DNA of 64,000 nucleotides, taken from contig CAKMRJ010005745.1 of assembly GCA_928212115.1 (NCBI GenBank), positions 104,685,571-104,749,570 on the forward strand, written 5' to 3'. Below are positions 28,368 to 41,020 of this stretch, in pieces. How positions within the stretch are numbered: position 1 is the stretch's first letter; every line of letters begins with the position of its first letter. Both the position numbers and the translations under genes were made by a program. The notes beneath the pieces are model-generated. The model was given only the letters and a program-made list of their open reading frames with translations. It was not told where the DNA came from and did not search any database. Source of the DNA: Lactuca virosa (lineage: Eukaryota > Streptophyta > Magnoliopsida > Asterales > Asteraceae).

Positions 28368-31064
28368 CTATGTATGTCTAACTCTTTTCAAAATTGCAAT
28401 GAACACCACCACCTTCACATAAACCCAATCTTTGAAGGTAGCAAAATAGTGAAAAAGTGCATGCCTACCACGACGGTTGAGAAGTAGAGCACCACATGCT
28501 ATACAAAATCCAGTAACAAAACCGGTGCCCCCACCAATATAGAACCATTTCTCAAGCTCATCTATGTCTACCTCATCACCCTCGCTTTTACCAATTTGTG
28601 ATGCTTTATCTCCTGAACATTTTCTAGAAAGGGGAAGTCCACACAGTCCTGTATTTCCATCGTAGCTTGAAGGTTGAAAGGATTGGAGTTGAGTGCTGGA
28701 TGGGATTCTCCCTGACAAGTTATTACATGACACGTCTAGGTAACCCAAAAAATTCATCTGAGACATGCTTGATGGTATCCCTCCTGATAAACTATTTCTA
28801 GATAAATCCAAAGCTAAAAGGTTTTTCATCTGACCAACTTGCTGTGGAATCTCTCCGATCAGAGCATTCTTTGACAAGTTCAGGGCAAGTAGTTCATGAA
28901 GATTGGTGAGTTCATGTGGGATATGTCCTGTTAAATTGTTGCTTGACAGGTCAATGCTCTTCAACAATCCCAGATTCCTAAAGAATTCACGCTCATCTCC
29001 TTGCCACTCGATCATTGCATGGTCAACATACACCTCATCAATGAGATCCCAATGCCACTGTGATGTATAGGGATGTACGTTTGGTGGTGGTAAGAATCCT
29101 ACTTGAGCCATTCTTGTAAGATTATTCAAACATGAGGGGATGCTTCCATGAAGATTGTTCCTTGAAAAGTCTAAAATTTGAAGATTTGCTAACTGACATA
29201 ATTCTGAAGGGATGGTTCCCAAGAAATTGTTTGATCTTAGGATAAGAACATACATCTCTGATAGGTTTTCACCAATCCAAACAGGCACATTACCCGAAAA
29301 CTTGTTAGCCCCCAAATTCAACGAGGTTAAGCTCGTGCAATTCTTTAGAGACAAAGGCAATTCTCCAAAGAAGTTGTTCTTGTATAAGTATAACGCCTCG
29401 AGTTCTATCAAAGATCCAATAGAGGGAGGAAGCCTTCCAGATAGACTGTTGTGTCCTAGATTAAGAACCGTTAGATGTTGGAAATGCCACAAACAGTCTG
29501 GAAGTTGTCCTGTTAGAGAGTTATGGGAGAGGTCAAGAAATTTTAACCACCCATCGACCATTTGACATAAGAAGGAGATTCCTCCAGAGAATTTGTTTCT
29601 AGAAAGATTTAACAATTCCAAACTGGAAGGAAGATGTGGTATTGGACCATTAAAGTTGTTGGAACTCAAATCTATCATTATACTACCGGAAAAACTTGAT
29701 GATAAATCTGGTACTTCACCACTGATGTTGTTGGAAGAGAGATTCAAAGAGTTTAAATGCATGTTCCAAAATTCTGGAGGAACGGTGTCAGAAATACTAG
29801 TATTGGAAATATCAAGCTCGTTAAGTTTTTTCAGCATTTGAATCCATTTGGGGAAGTGAGGCCCTAGCTTACAAGAGTTCAGATCAATATACGTTACAGA
29901 AGACAGGTTTGACATGTCATCTGTGGAAGGAACTCCTTGGAGTGGGTTTTTTGAAAGATTTATAATAGAAGCCTTCGACTTTCCAATGCTTTCAGAGATG
30001 GCACCACTAAGATGATTTTGAGAAACATCAAACGCATGAAGGGGTAGTTCCCAAAATTTATCGCTTATGGTTCCATTTATGTGATTATTTGATAGGTACA
30101 GAGCTTCTAGGGATGAAAAGTTTTGAATGTCATCAGGCAATGGCCCTGTAAATTGGCTTGTTTGAGCAGACAACTGTTGCAATGTAAGTGATGTGCATCC
30201 AGACAAGTTGTTCAGAAAATCAGGAAATTTGACAACAGCACGGTTGTTATTAAAATGCAAACTTTCCAAACTACAGAGGTTACCAAGATATTTGGGTATC
30301 CCATCTAACATGTTGCCAGAGAGATCAAGAATATGAAGGCTATTGCTGGTTAGTGAGAACATCCAATGATAAATGGATGAGGTGAGATTGTTGTTTCTGA
30401 GAGAAAGGAAAGAAATAGATGAAGAAGAGTTGAGAAATGAAGAAGAATATGGATACATGACCTGTGAGAGCTCACATCCATCTAACCTTAAATCTGATAG
30501 TTTTGGGAGATTCGAAATCACATTTACCCACTGGTTTGCTTTGGCAAGGGAAATCCCTTCTATTTCTAGTGCCTCCAAGAGGGGTAGATGAGACAACCAG
30601 TCTAGATTTTCAACTCTACAGCTTCCAACATCTCGAAGGTTAAGCACTTGCAAGCTGGTGAGGTTTCCAAACTCTGGAGGAATGGCTCCATGAAAAGAAT
30701 TGGAGGAAAGATAAAGATGACTCAAGTAGGTTAAGTTAATCAATGAATGGCTAATCTCACCTACAAGACCAGCGGAGGGAATATGAAGCCCTGTGACATG
30801 ATGACCTGTTTGGTCATCACACATGACTCCTTGCCATGTACAACAGTCATCTTCTTCAGGTCTCCACGTAGAGAGACTACCATCAGGGTCTTGAAGGTTT
30901 TCTTTGAATTGAAGGAGAGCATGTCTCTCCTTATCCAAACATTTGTTAATAAGAGCATTATCATATCCTCCTCCTACTCCTTCGTCTGCTACGAATTCGT
31001 TGGCAGTTGTACTCTGAAGGCATAGCAAGAAAAGTAAGAAGATTATAAAAACACAAGGATGCAT
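28368..31064 (-). CDS. LRR receptor-like protein (RLP), 898 aa, intact
   Basis: Closely related to the 999-aa RLP and of the same EIX/Cf-type architecture. It has a signal peptide (MHPCVFIIFLLFLLCLQST), then CLDKERHALLQF and CCTWQGVMC in the N-terminal cap. A single 24-residue leading LRR (LSSNSFHGAIPPEFGNLTSL) stands where the paralog has five. The remaining LRRs, the island (ending DHAMIEWQGDEREFFRNLG), the C-cap GLCGLPLSRKC, an acidic spacer and a membrane segment near residues 840-862 (GGGTGFVTGF) follow, with a 36-residue tail (DWVYVKVVVFIAILKRVRHT). No kinase. Expected at the plasma membrane with a SOBIR1-like partner. The frame is open throughout from an ATG preceded by a TATA box. Ligand unknown. 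Confidence 0.95.
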   Translation of the reverse strand: MHPCVFIIFLLFLLCLQSTTANEFVADEGVGGGYDNALINKCLDKERHALLQFKENLQDPDGSLSTWRPEEDDCCTWQGVMCDDQTGHHVTGLHIPSAGLVGEISHSLINLTYLSHLYLSSNSFHGAIPPEFGNLTSLQVLNLRDVGSCRVENLDWLSHLPLLEALEIEGISLAKANQWVNVISNLPKLSDLRLDGCELSQVMYPYSSSFLNSSSSISFLSLRNNNLTSSIYHWMFSLTSNSLHILDLSGNMLDGIPKYLGNLCSLESLHFNNNRAVVKFPDFLNNLSGCTSLTLQQLSAQTSQFTGPLPDDIQNFSSLEALYLSNNHINGTISDKFWELPLHAFDVSQNHLSGAISESIGKSKASIINLSKNPLQGVPSTDDMSNLSSVTYIDLNSCKLGPHFPKWIQMLKKLNELDISNTSISDTVPPEFWNMHLNSLNLSSNNISGEVPDLSSSFSGSIMIDLSSNNFNGPIPHLPSSLELLNLSRNKFSGGISFLCQMVDGWLKFLDLSHNSLTGQLPDCLWHFQHLTVLNLGHNSLSGRLPPSIGSLIELEALYLYKNNFFGELPLSLKNCTSLTSLNLGANKFSGNVPVWIGENLSEMYVLILRSNNFLGTIPSELCQLANLQILDFSRNNLHGSIPSCLNNLTRMAQVGFLPPPNVHPYTSQWHWDLIDEVYVDHAMIEWQGDEREFFRNLGLLKSIDLSSNNLTGHIPHELTNLHELLALNLSKNALIGEIPQQVGQMKNLLALDLSRNSLSGGIPSSMSQMNFLGYLDVSCNNLSGRIPSSTQLQSFQPSSYDGNTGLCGLPLSRKCSGDKASQIGKSEGDEVDIDELEKWFYIGGGTGFVTGFCIACGALLLNRRGRHALFHYFATFKDWVYVKVVVFIAILKRVRHT

Positions 31065-31137
31065 GATGTAAATGCAGATTTTGATACTTTTTGTTTGTCT
31101 TGATGTTTATATGAAATATGAAGATGCCCCTACAAAG

Positions 31138-31148
31138 GTTTATATAGT
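31138..31148 (-). promoter_or_regulatory. TATA box of the 898-aa RLP
   Basis: ACTATATAAACC on the coding strand, about 75-80 bases before the ATG, with the conserved 'aggggcatcttcat' block between them, as in the 999-aa paralog. Confidence 0.6.
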
Positions 31149-31149
31149 G

Positions 31150-32500
31150 CCAAATGTGAAGATGAATTTTTAAAGCCGATGGCCTCATGATATATACTGG
31201 TGACCTTTTTGTGGGGGAATACAATAATACTACAAGTCTTGGTAATTCGTATTTAGTATAAATATCTTTTCCAATATTGTGATATTTTTTGGTCATCAAA
31301 TTATGTGATATAATTCTGAAAAAATAAAATGATGGAATCAAATAGAGTAACCATCCATGAATGGATATGACTATGTAATGGCAGTACTCCCATCCGGGCT
31401 CAGGTGCCCACCTTTAGTTTAATGAGTGAATAAACCGTTTTGCAACCATCACCAATTTTTCATCCCTCTTTAAGTCATTTCTTCATTATAACAAATTCAA
31501 ACGCATGAAAACAACCATCGTGAAAAATACAAATTTGAGAAGAAATATTTCATCTAAACCTAATAAATTTATTTTTCGAGACATCTTTTGTATAGTTATA
31601 GTTTATGTACATTAATATTTATGACTCCGATTGACACACACACACACATTTATCTGATGCAAGAAAAACAAAGAACACAAGAGTTGCATGATTCATCTGA
31701 CCAGGTCGTCTTACATTCACGGCTCTCTTTCCCTCAACGTCCCTCTAGCAACCATCAAACCCCAACTCGAGAGCCAGAAAAAAAGACTGCACAACTCAAC
31801 AATTACTTACAATAATTATATTTTACTTATTAACAAAAAGCAGAGTAATTTTATTCAATAAAAATATATGTAGAAAGTTTTTTGTTTAGTTTCACAATTA
31901 GATTGTTCGTAAAATTACAACCAAAAAAAGATTTAATTGTAATGTTATCATTTTAGAATACGGAAATCTCATTGAAAGTGAAGAAGGTATGATTTAGAAA
32001 AGAATGCACTGATTGAAACAATAATGTAAAAAGAATGCACTAATGTAAAAAGAATTCAATGCTGACTCAAAAAGATAAAAAGAGGGACAATCCTAATTGA
32101 CGATGGTGGCCCTAGCTAAAAGGAGTAAAGGGCCAGTGAGACATTCTTTCTTGTTTATACAAGATGGAGATAGACAACACCACAAATTCTATTATATCAT
32201 TAAGAATCATCCACAAATTATTTTATATCATTAAGAATCATCCTTCTCGATTACTGGATCTGATCTTAAAATCTAAGAGAAACATCATGACAAAACAACA
32301 CCTAGTTTAGAATCATTGGTTTATAGATAATTGAATTTTATCGGAAACGATTAGATCTATAAAAGAATAAAATATAAAGAGAAAGATCAAACTAAGAGTC
32401 TTGCATAGCATCAATTAACCAATGTGCACATGTTAAACTTCATAGAATTTCAGAAAACGGAGTAAGTTTAGAAGAAAAACTTAAAAGTTTGAGAAAGAGG
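31150..32500. other. 5' flank of the 898-aa RLP
   Basis: Similar to 21840-22540 upstream of the other intact gene, including 'aaagaacacaagagttgcatg', 'gagtaattttatt' and 'ggtggcccta'. About 130 bases at 31690-31820 are absent from the other copy and may be an insertion, without recognisable ends. No gene is seen. Confidence 0.5.
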
Positions 32501-32504
32501 TTAC

Positions 32505-32630
32505 CAGATCACGGAGACGAGGTTTGATATCGTCAATAGTGGGTTTGAATTGGGACTTTTTATTGCTGATTTCTATTTTGCCTGCTACTGCTTCACCAAT
32601 CACAATCACCGGCGGAATTCATCATTTTTC
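32505..32630 (-). other. Exon-like relic, possibly RPW8-type N-terminus
   Basis: On the minus strand: VIVIGEAVAGKIEISNKKSQ then FKPTIDDIKPRLRDL, ending at a donor (gatctg|gtaacc). The text resembles the start of RPW8-domain proteins (helical, 'FKP.LDDIK..L'), but it is too short to be sure. A damaged duplicate lies at 42838-42960. The next exon is not found nearby. Confidence 0.3.
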
Positions 32631-32639
32631 GGTGTAGTT

Positions 32640-33605
32640 TTCATCTTCCGACCCAAACCAACTAACAATAAGCCATACACCAAAACAGTATTTACTATTT
32701 AGTATACAGCCATACAATATAAGGCCCAGGCTCGATATATATGCTGACAAAAAATATACATGGCCCAATGATATCATGAAAATTGTTTTGTTTTCCCAAA
32801 TTCATTTTCTTAAAAGTCCATACATATTTGTTTATATTAGAAAAAGAGAAATAAGGGAGTGCAGTAATTGAACTAACTAGAAGTTAGGGTTTTTGTATAA
32901 ATTATCAAATTGTACGATTTACATTTTACTTTAAATACAATATTAAAAATAGCATAAAAGATGATAAGATATGTCATAGGCATATTAGTTTTAGACATGA
33001 CAAGATATAAATTATATAACCAAAAGCAAATGCAAACTTAATTCATTTAACAAACAAAACTTTAATAATGTATGATGAACAAATGTTTAGCATTTTCTAT
33101 CTAATAATTTTATATTTTAGCAAGTTGTGTCAAGATGACATGACGTCTTTGTTTATAGATTATAATTGATATATTTGTCATGTCATTTATTAAGGTAAAA
33201 TTAGGTTTATGTTGAGTGTTGAAGTTGAGATCATCATATTGTTGTAATACAATTTAGACGATGTTGTGACAACTTTTAGCCATAGGGTTCTAGTTAATCT
33301 ATTATCTTTTCACTAGTTAATCTATTTTATCAAATAGTAGATAACAGTTCACTTTCTCCAACTTCAAATGTTAAATTCGACTCAATATACCTATGTACCT
33401 ATGTGTTCAATGTGAACGCAATTATTTATGTAGTAGTTTGAATATTTCATTGCCCATATATACACCCTTACCATTTAATACACATTATGTATCAGCTTTC
33501 CTTGCTCATATATACACCCTTACCATTTAACTTTTCCCGGTTAATGCAAAGGAAATTAAGTTTATATTTCCAATGGAAAATGTAGATGTGCAACTTGGAA
33601 ATGTA
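32640..33605. other. No gene seen
   Basis: AT-rich intergenic sequence. 33440-33540 contains a repeated phrase ('catatatacacccttaccattta') about 65 bases apart. Nothing coding. Confidence 0.5.
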
Positions 33606-35260
33606 GTGTCACACCCCCGCGTTGGCGGCGGAAATGTCCGGTTGTGTGACGTCATTATGGATCACATATATTGATTACATTGAACAATACACAAAAGTAT
33701 AGCATAAATATGACTTCAATTGCCGAATAAAATCCTACATATTATACTAACTTTTAAAATACTGAAAATTAAATTACAAACAATGCCTTAACAAATAGGC
33801 TTAATAATAAACGATAACAAAAAAGTGGTATGCCTGCGATTCCATGATTGTTACCCAAAATATGTTACACGTCCGACTTTTAGTTCCTTGAGAATACATG
33901 TGATTTTAAAAACGTCAACATAAAGTTTCTGAGTTCACATGTTTATATCATTTGAATCGAAAGCACATTTCATACTAAAATTATTTGTTTTATTGTATAT
34001 AAGTATTTCCAATTTATATAAACATGTATACTCTTTACCCAAACTGTATGTAAATACTATTTCAACTTATATATTAATTTGCTTTTAGACTGGTTATTAA
34101 TGTTACAATGACTTCTCATAATGTCACATCTCTATTTTTACGGTCATAAAAGACCTTTTTTAATGCTTATTTTAAAACGTAGTTTATTTATAAATGCATA
34201 AATTTTCCAATAAAAGTATTTCCGAAGAAATATTTTTCATTCATTACTAAAGACTTGGTATGTTATAACTGATACAAGAAACATAAGCATAAACATCATC
34301 ACCGCTAGCTTTACAACACCGTGTATGACTTATAAACACCTATAGATTGCTAGCCTATTGATGTTTCACCAAACTTGTCTAGAATAGTCTATGACCCGTC
34401 CTCTATATCCTACTAGATGACTAATCCCTAGTAGTATAATAATACCATGTTGGCACAACTTCTCATCATATTTTACTTTCTATAACCCTTCACTACCTAA
34501 TATATTTAGGTACAATAGAATAAATAGTTCAATACTTTATTAAAATATAGTATAACCAAGTAACCCATATTGAGAACAAATATTGCAAATACAGACATTC
34601 GGCACACATAGCATCTAAGGAATTAAATACTTCATATATATGTGTAAGATGAAAGTAACTATGAACTTACATTTTAAAAGTGGATGAGTGGTGACTTCGG
34701 CAGGGCTTCGCCTAGTACCTTGTTTTTTTCCTTTGATATGACCTAGGTACGAATATCACTAAGTCTTAGGCTTATATTTTTTGGGGGCTAATGATAGTCT
34801 AGATTCCTCAACAATCCTAATGTCTACTGATATATAGCTGATAAGGAACAATTAGGTAAGATGATATCGGAGGTAGGGTCCGTTTGGTATACAGAGTATA
34901 TTATTTGGAAATCTCATTTTAAACACATCATTAAATCTAGCCTAGACATCGCCCTCATAAGTAGATCAATCAGTATTATGATATGGAATCACTATTAAAT
35001 CGTATTTATAGGTTCATATTAACGACTATGATTATAAATATAAGTTACACTTGAATTAAGATAAGTGCAACTTAACTTACAAGAGTTTTAGCAAAAAAAC
35101 AGGAAATTGCACGGGCAGAATTCCAAAACCGAAAGCTCTATTTCGTCAGGCTCCTAGCCACTACAGAGCCTAGCTAGAAGGATCAAAAGTTTAGAAAAAA
35201 ATCAGATTGAAGAGTTTGGAAGGGATCTAGAGAAATTGGAATGCTTTTGTGTGCATGAGA
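33606..35260. repeat. Degraded TGTCACACCCC-type repeat
   Basis: Begins gtgtcacacccccgcgttgg with a GC-rich head, then AT-rich sequence with 'gagaatacatgtgattttaa' and 'cttcggcagggcttcgcc'. I have an impression of similar repeats in Asteraceae, where such ends often belong to LTR elements. No second copy, right end or protein is visible here, so class and borders are uncertain. Confidence 0.35.
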
Positions 35261-35275
35261 GATTCAAATGTTTCA

Positions 35276-37366
35276 ACAACTATTATGTGCATGAATTGAC
35301 CAATCAAAATTTAGGAAAAAAATCATTAATTAAATTAATAAGAGTAAATTAGTAATATTACATATGTATATTAATAATATCCAAAATTATCCCTTTTTTT
35401 AAGGGATCAATTTTTATTTATCTATTAAAACCCTAATATACCATTTCATCATCAACCATCGACGCTACAACCACTTCTTCATCATCCATCTCCGTTTTCA
35501 ATTGTCTTCCTCCACATCTCTGTTGTTGGCCACCATCGTCTTCAAGCCGACCACCCTCCTTTGATAGAAACATTTCCGACAACCTTTGTGATTCCTCTGA
35601 TGGAAACGTCTCTATGACCTTAATCCAACCGATTTCTATACCACCATCATCGTGATCTCCATTATCGTTGTTTTATTTTATGAATAAAACAGAAAAATAT
35701 TGATGAATTGAACACCAAAGTATTGAAGGTATGTATTCATGTTCCTGATTATTTTATAAGGATAAGAATTTGTCGAGTGACTCTCCTTTATTAAATTAAG
35801 GAAGACTTCTGTGATTAGTGACTTTGTACACATGAATTAAGTTTTCGTAAAATGTTTGTGATGAAAATTCATACATACGGTAGATGATTTCTTCTTTTTA
35901 AATGATTATCAAATACTTATTACCTCCACTAATGGTTTATTTATTGTTTTTATATTGTTGGTTGTTTTTCATTTTTTAATTGCTAGTTTATTGTTTTCCT
36001 TTTTTATTTATTTATGAAATAGGTTATAAATCTTACTACTTAATTGTTTATTGTGTTAAAGTAGGATTGTTTGTAAAAGGGTTTGATCCGACGAAGCTTC
36101 AATGAAGAAATTATCTAATTTAATAGAAAGTTGATGAGTATAGTTATGAATTGGGATCTCTATAATAAGTCATGTTTATGATATCATTGGTTATAAATAA
36201 TGATTTTTTTTTTCTTGCTGTCCTATCAGCTTACTTCATTCGGGACATGTTTAGGCCTTTTTCTTAAAGGGAACTCATGCAAAGTTTGGTATTCTACCAA
36301 TACAATTTATAATGAATATTATTTTAAACATGCAAATTCTTATAGAATGAGAAAACACAATATTCCTTTAGAATGAGGTTAGTAACACTCATCAATTTGA
36401 TGCCTATATTCTGAAAAAAAAATATCGATTTAAATCTCCTTATTTTTTTAAGATAGGAAAAGTAAAAAACATTATGTAACGCATTTTTTTGTCATTTAGA
36501 AGAAAATAATATGATTTAAGTGTATTTTGTGATGTATTCTGTCAGAATTTATTTGTATAAATGCATTCTGTCAGAATGTCTTTAAGAATGTTTGTTGACT
36601 AGTATATTTGCTTAACTGATAATAATAACGAGTAATGCATGTTATTATTTCAGAATGTCTTCGAATCAAATATTGATCATACCAGAGAAAGACTTGGAAT
36701 GGAGTTAAAAAAACCAAGTATATTTGCGAAGAATTACATTCTTACGATAATACATCATATTTTCGAAAGAATAGTTGGAATCAAGTTGATTATTTGAACC
36801 ATTGAAGAAGATCACATGCATTTTTTCAATAATTGTATATTTAAGAATGCAATTTTGTAATAATTTTATTCATTTTTTATGATATTCCGTTAGAATATGT
36901 GTAATTATATTAAAATGTATAAGGCTGTTATTCTGTAAAAATATATATTAATTTGTATTTAAGTTCAGATGTATATAAATAGATATAAAAATGTTGTTTT
37001 TATTCAACTAGAGATTCTAATAGAATATCATTGTGAAAGAATTACAGAACATCATTCTAAAAAAATAACACAGAACATCATTCTAACAAAATAACATTAT
37101 GATACAATAAAATCGGTTTATGCACACAAATTACATTTGAATTGAACTAATTTAAAAAAAAAGATCAGATTTTTTAAATCAAGAGCATTAATTGTCCCCT
37201 AAATCTCGAATTCTCCTTTTTTAAATTTGTTTTAATTGACTAAAATACCTTTATAATGAATTTAGATGGTGTTTTTGTGTTATCTTTAATTTAATAATAT
37301 TATTAATCATTTACTTAAAATAGCTAAAATGATTGGTCCACAATCAACCATACATGCACAAAATAC
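35276..37366. mobile_element. Inverted-repeat transposon, non-autonomous
   Basis: The left end 'tattatgtgcatg..ttgaccaatca' is mirrored at the right end ('gaccaatcat' and 'tattttgtgcatg' on the minus strand). Both are followed inward by AT-rich arms. The interior includes a less AT-rich patch (35450-35660) and many 'attctgtcagaat'-like motifs. No transposase and no clear target duplication. Borders are approximate. Confidence 0.4.
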
Positions 37367-37389
37367 TTATCAAAAACACAACCTAACCA

Positions 37390-37398
37390 TATATATAT

Positions 37399-37467
<69 letters not shown>
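37390..37467. repeat. (TA)n microsatellite
   Basis: About 37 TA units with two short interruptions, abutting the element at 37468. Confidence 0.95.
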
Positions 37468-37469
<2 letters not shown>

Positions 37470-39668
37470 GATGGTTCATGTAAGAACAAGAGTTATTGTG
37501 AGAACGCGAGAACGCCTATCAGCCATTAGATAAAAATAGTAGATGGTTTTGATTTCTCTTATAATTTAGGTAACTTCTTAATTAAAAATAATTAAAAATA
37601 CAATTTTTATAAGAATAAGGGTAAAGTCGTACAAGAACAAAAATATGAATATGGAAATATTATTAGTTTCCTATTTTTAAGGTATTTTAATGAAATTTTC
37701 AAATTCGAAATTTATGATCAAAAACGAAATTGAAAAAAATATAAATTTTAAAATTTTGATATAATTTAAATTTTCAAATATAAAAATCATTATTAAAAAA
37801 TCTGATATTTTTTATTTTAGAATTTAAAAAATTTAAAATTCTGATATGAATATTAAACTTGTGCAAAATTTGTATTTGAATATGAAACTTGTAATATGAA
37901 TATTAAATTTACAATAGACACAAATAAAGTTTTTATTGTTAAAAACTTAAATATGCATGATAGAATATGACCATATACAATTTTAATAAAGAAAAACATG
38001 AATATGTATAACAGAATATACAAACATACAAATTTTATTGAGAAGAACATAAATATTCAGTACCGAATAGACACATACATGCAATTTTCATGGAGAAAAA
38101 CATAAATACTGATGACAAACATACACACATACAACATACACACATACAATATTCATAACAGAATATGTACAGATATACAATATTCATGACAAAACATATA
38201 CATATAGTCTATCCGATGCTTATCCATACAAGGAAAAAAAATCATATTCTTCTATGAATATACAAAAGGTGGTGTCTTGCTCTTGTATTAAGATCAACAA
38301 TAACGTTGGATGTATGGTGGTGGTGGTGGCGGCGATGCAGTAGTTCGATGAAAGGGTTTGTTGTTGGATCATTATTCACTCTAGTAGTTAAAAAGCCATC
38401 AACTGTCAAACAAGAATCATTTTAACATAAATTAATCATGAGTCAAGTTTATCAAATAAATTCATAACAAAATAAACACATATCTATTAATATGTATGTA
38501 CCGATAGGTTGTAGTGACAAAAATTCTTAATAGAATAACAATATGACAACAAGCTTTTTAAATAACATTGTTTTATCTAAAATATGTTTCCATTCAAAAT
38601 ACAGAAAAAAAAAGGAAAACAAAGAGAGGGTGAGTATAACCAAAACATTCCTAATGTACGTACAGAAAAAAGTTAACATAAAATGCACCATATTTACTCA
38701 GGCAATAAATCAAACACTTGGTGGTCATTAAAAAAGATTCAGTTAATCAGGAAATGAAAGCAATACTCTTACCGTTCGTTGAGAAAGAGAATCGTCTTCA
38801 ATTGTGTACAAAGAAAACGATAAACATATCACATGAATTAAAGCCAATCACCAAAAAGATAAAAAAAAAAACATGCTTTCTCTAAAATAATCTAAAAACT
38901 ATTAGAGTACATATATAATGAAATCCACATCATAATTTGCAAATTAGACACTCATATATTTGTATGGAAAAAAACGATCACACATGGATTACATTAAAAG
39001 TGAAATCATATTTTCTATAAAAATATTAAAACTCAATAGGACTGGATGTTTTTTCGAGGTTCTCCATCACCACTGAATCATCATTTCATTTTGGGTTCAT
39101 TAATGTACTTAAGTAATTGTAATCAAGGTTGGAAATTAGAGCGAGAGAGGGAGATGATAGACATGGAATTGGTAATAAGGAGATAAGATATGATATAACT
39201 GTTATTTTTTCTAACCTTGTCATCTTCACCGCCTAAAGAAAGTGAAAATCGCAACCCTTGGACTTATGAACATCATCTGGAGTCGGAGCCGTGAAATCGG
39301 TAATCAACAACCACCGTTCCTCTCGATTCTGATTTCAAGACGGTATAAGTGGAAGTAAATAGTTTGCATCGTTACAGATAAATATAAACTATTTCCACCG
39401 GTGGCGAGGGAGAAGGAGAAGAAGACGGTGGATGGGTGTGATATGGCTGGCAGCTGAAAAAAGAGAGTATAAGGTTTTAAATAATCGAAAATTAAAATTG
39501 TTTCCTTAATAATAGGAATCGAAATTAATGCTTATATTTAATGCAAGGTTAAAATACCACAAGTGCCCTTTTATTTTTTTTATTTTTATAAAATTAATTA
39601 TATAAAACGATTAGTTGAGAATTGTTCTCACGTTCTCACAATAATTGTTGTTTTTTATATGAACCTAC

Positions 39669-39671
<3 letters not shown>
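37468..39671. mobile_element. Inverted-repeat element inserted in (TA)n
   Basis: The left end gggatggttcatgtaagaac followed by 'attgtgagaacgcgagaac' is mirrored at the right end ('gttctcacgttctcacaat' then 'gaacctacttc'). TA tracts abut both sides. The interior of 2.1 kb is AT-rich with two patches that look less random (38280-38360 with a ggt repeat, 39230-39450), perhaps captured host DNA. No transposase found. Confidence 0.65.
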
Positions 39672-39750
<79 letters not shown>

Positions 39751-39752
39751 TC
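39672..39752. repeat. (TA)n then (GA)n microsatellite
   Basis: About 28 TA units then about 11 GA units at the right side of the element. A further short end-like sequence (gggttcttttgagaacc) begins at 39754. Confidence 0.95.
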
Positions 39753-39794
39753 GGGTTCTTTTGAGAACCAAAAGATTTGTGAGAACTTGCAACA

Positions 39795-40238
39795 CTTACT
39801 ATTTAAAGAAATAAGATTGCACATACGACTTCAATTTTTTACCCTTCGAACTGAAAGTTGCAGCCAAGGCCACAAGCTCAAGAATGGCATACAATATATT
39901 TAAAAATCTGCAAAACAGAAAAATGAAGATATGAGTTGATTTTCTGATTTATTCATAATCAGAAAATAGAAGTCACAAACAATATCTACGCTAACGACTA
40001 TTGCAGTTGATCCAAATCGATAAATAGGACTAAGATAGCCTACTATAATTAAAAAAGTATTTTTTTGTAAGATAGTACAAAGAGAGGGCACTATGAACAC
40101 ATTATAACTTAACTTTTGAACTGTATTTATATTAATCTAATTTAGAGTCAGGCCATTGTAGATTGCAGTTTGCGTCAAAAAGAATCTCAATTGAAATCCC
40201 CAAATTTAGAGCTCATTGATTGCATCTTATCCTTAGAC
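39795..40238. repeat. Segmental duplication (copy 2), left part
   Basis: Matches 16395-16729 and 18148-18256 and lacks the Mutator-like insertion present in copy 1. It includes the exon-like piece at 39843-39907 with both splice sites. It ends at the target site tacat (40239-40243) of a copia element. Confidence 0.8.
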
Positions 40239-40243
40239 TACAT

Positions 40244-41020
40244 TGTAAGAAAACAAACTAGTTTTCTTTTGGGGTGCAAGGAACACGGAAACAAAAGAAG
40301 AATGTAGTGGAAGAAAACTTGCTCTTAAAGTTAAAACAAAGAAAGAACTAGTAATTGCATTAAAACAAATGACGCCTACTTTTATACTAATTAATTAGAT
40401 AGCTTATGAACCTCTAAAACCATAAAAAAAAAAAAAGACTTCGACTCTTATTCTAAAACTAGGAAACAAAACCAATAAAAAAGAAACTTTCCTATTACTT
40501 TTCAAATAACCGATTAACCCAACAATCACCCCCTTAATCGGTTTGGTCATACGAGCCACTCGTTCAAAACAATGTCGGTTCCTCTTCGATTAGACCCGCT
40601 TCTTCCTTTTCCCATTTAGGACACTCGTTTTTATAGTGACCAAGCTCACCATATTTGTAACATCTAACGTGACTTTTATCCCGGACACGTTCATTACTAT
40701 CTCGACTTCTCCCGGACCCCCGACCTCTTCCCCGGCCACGTCCAAAGTCATCCCGATTTGAACGTCCATTGCCACAATGCTTACAAACATGTGACTTTTC
40801 GTCACTAGCCAACAACAACCCACCTTGAGTGTCCTCCACTTTCTCGGTTCCTCTTATACGCTCCTCGTACGCCTTCAATCTACCAACCGCTTCATCGAAT
40901 AACATTGAATCCAACTCGAAACATTGCTCTATTGAAGCCACGATTTGAAGAAACGACTTAGGCATCGAATCTAGTAACTTTTTTTACCAAATCACCTTCT
41001 TCAAGCTCATATCCAGGAGG
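40244..41020 (-). mobile_element. copia element, 3' half (LTR plus gag end)
   Basis: LTR at 40244-40524 (TGTAAGAAAACAAAC...ATTAACCCAACA on the plus strand), preceded on the outside by the target site tacat. The purine tract and the end of gag are on the inside. The other half of the same element lies at 41659-42291 in the opposite orientation, next to the inverted target site atgta. Gag stops about 35 bases before the purine tract, so pol is absent: a gag-only derivative. Confidence 0.8.
40564..41015 (-). pseudogene. copia Gag, C-terminal part with zinc knuckle
   Basis: The minus-strand frame includes MPKSFLQIVASIEQCFELDS, AVGRLKAYEERIRG, an Arg/Gly/Asp-rich stretch and a zinc knuckle, CYKYGELGHYKNECP (CX2C altered: the first Cys pair is C..YKYG). 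It ends EEEPTLF at 40564. Upstream text (EEGDLVKKL) is in another frame because of an extra base. At 41020 it breaks off against RLP sequence, at an inversion breakpoint. Confidence 0.75.

Noticed and set aside
33606..35260. Possible full LTR retrotransposon starting TGTCACACCCC
   Set aside because: No second LTR, primer site or protein was found, so only a degraded repeat is reported.
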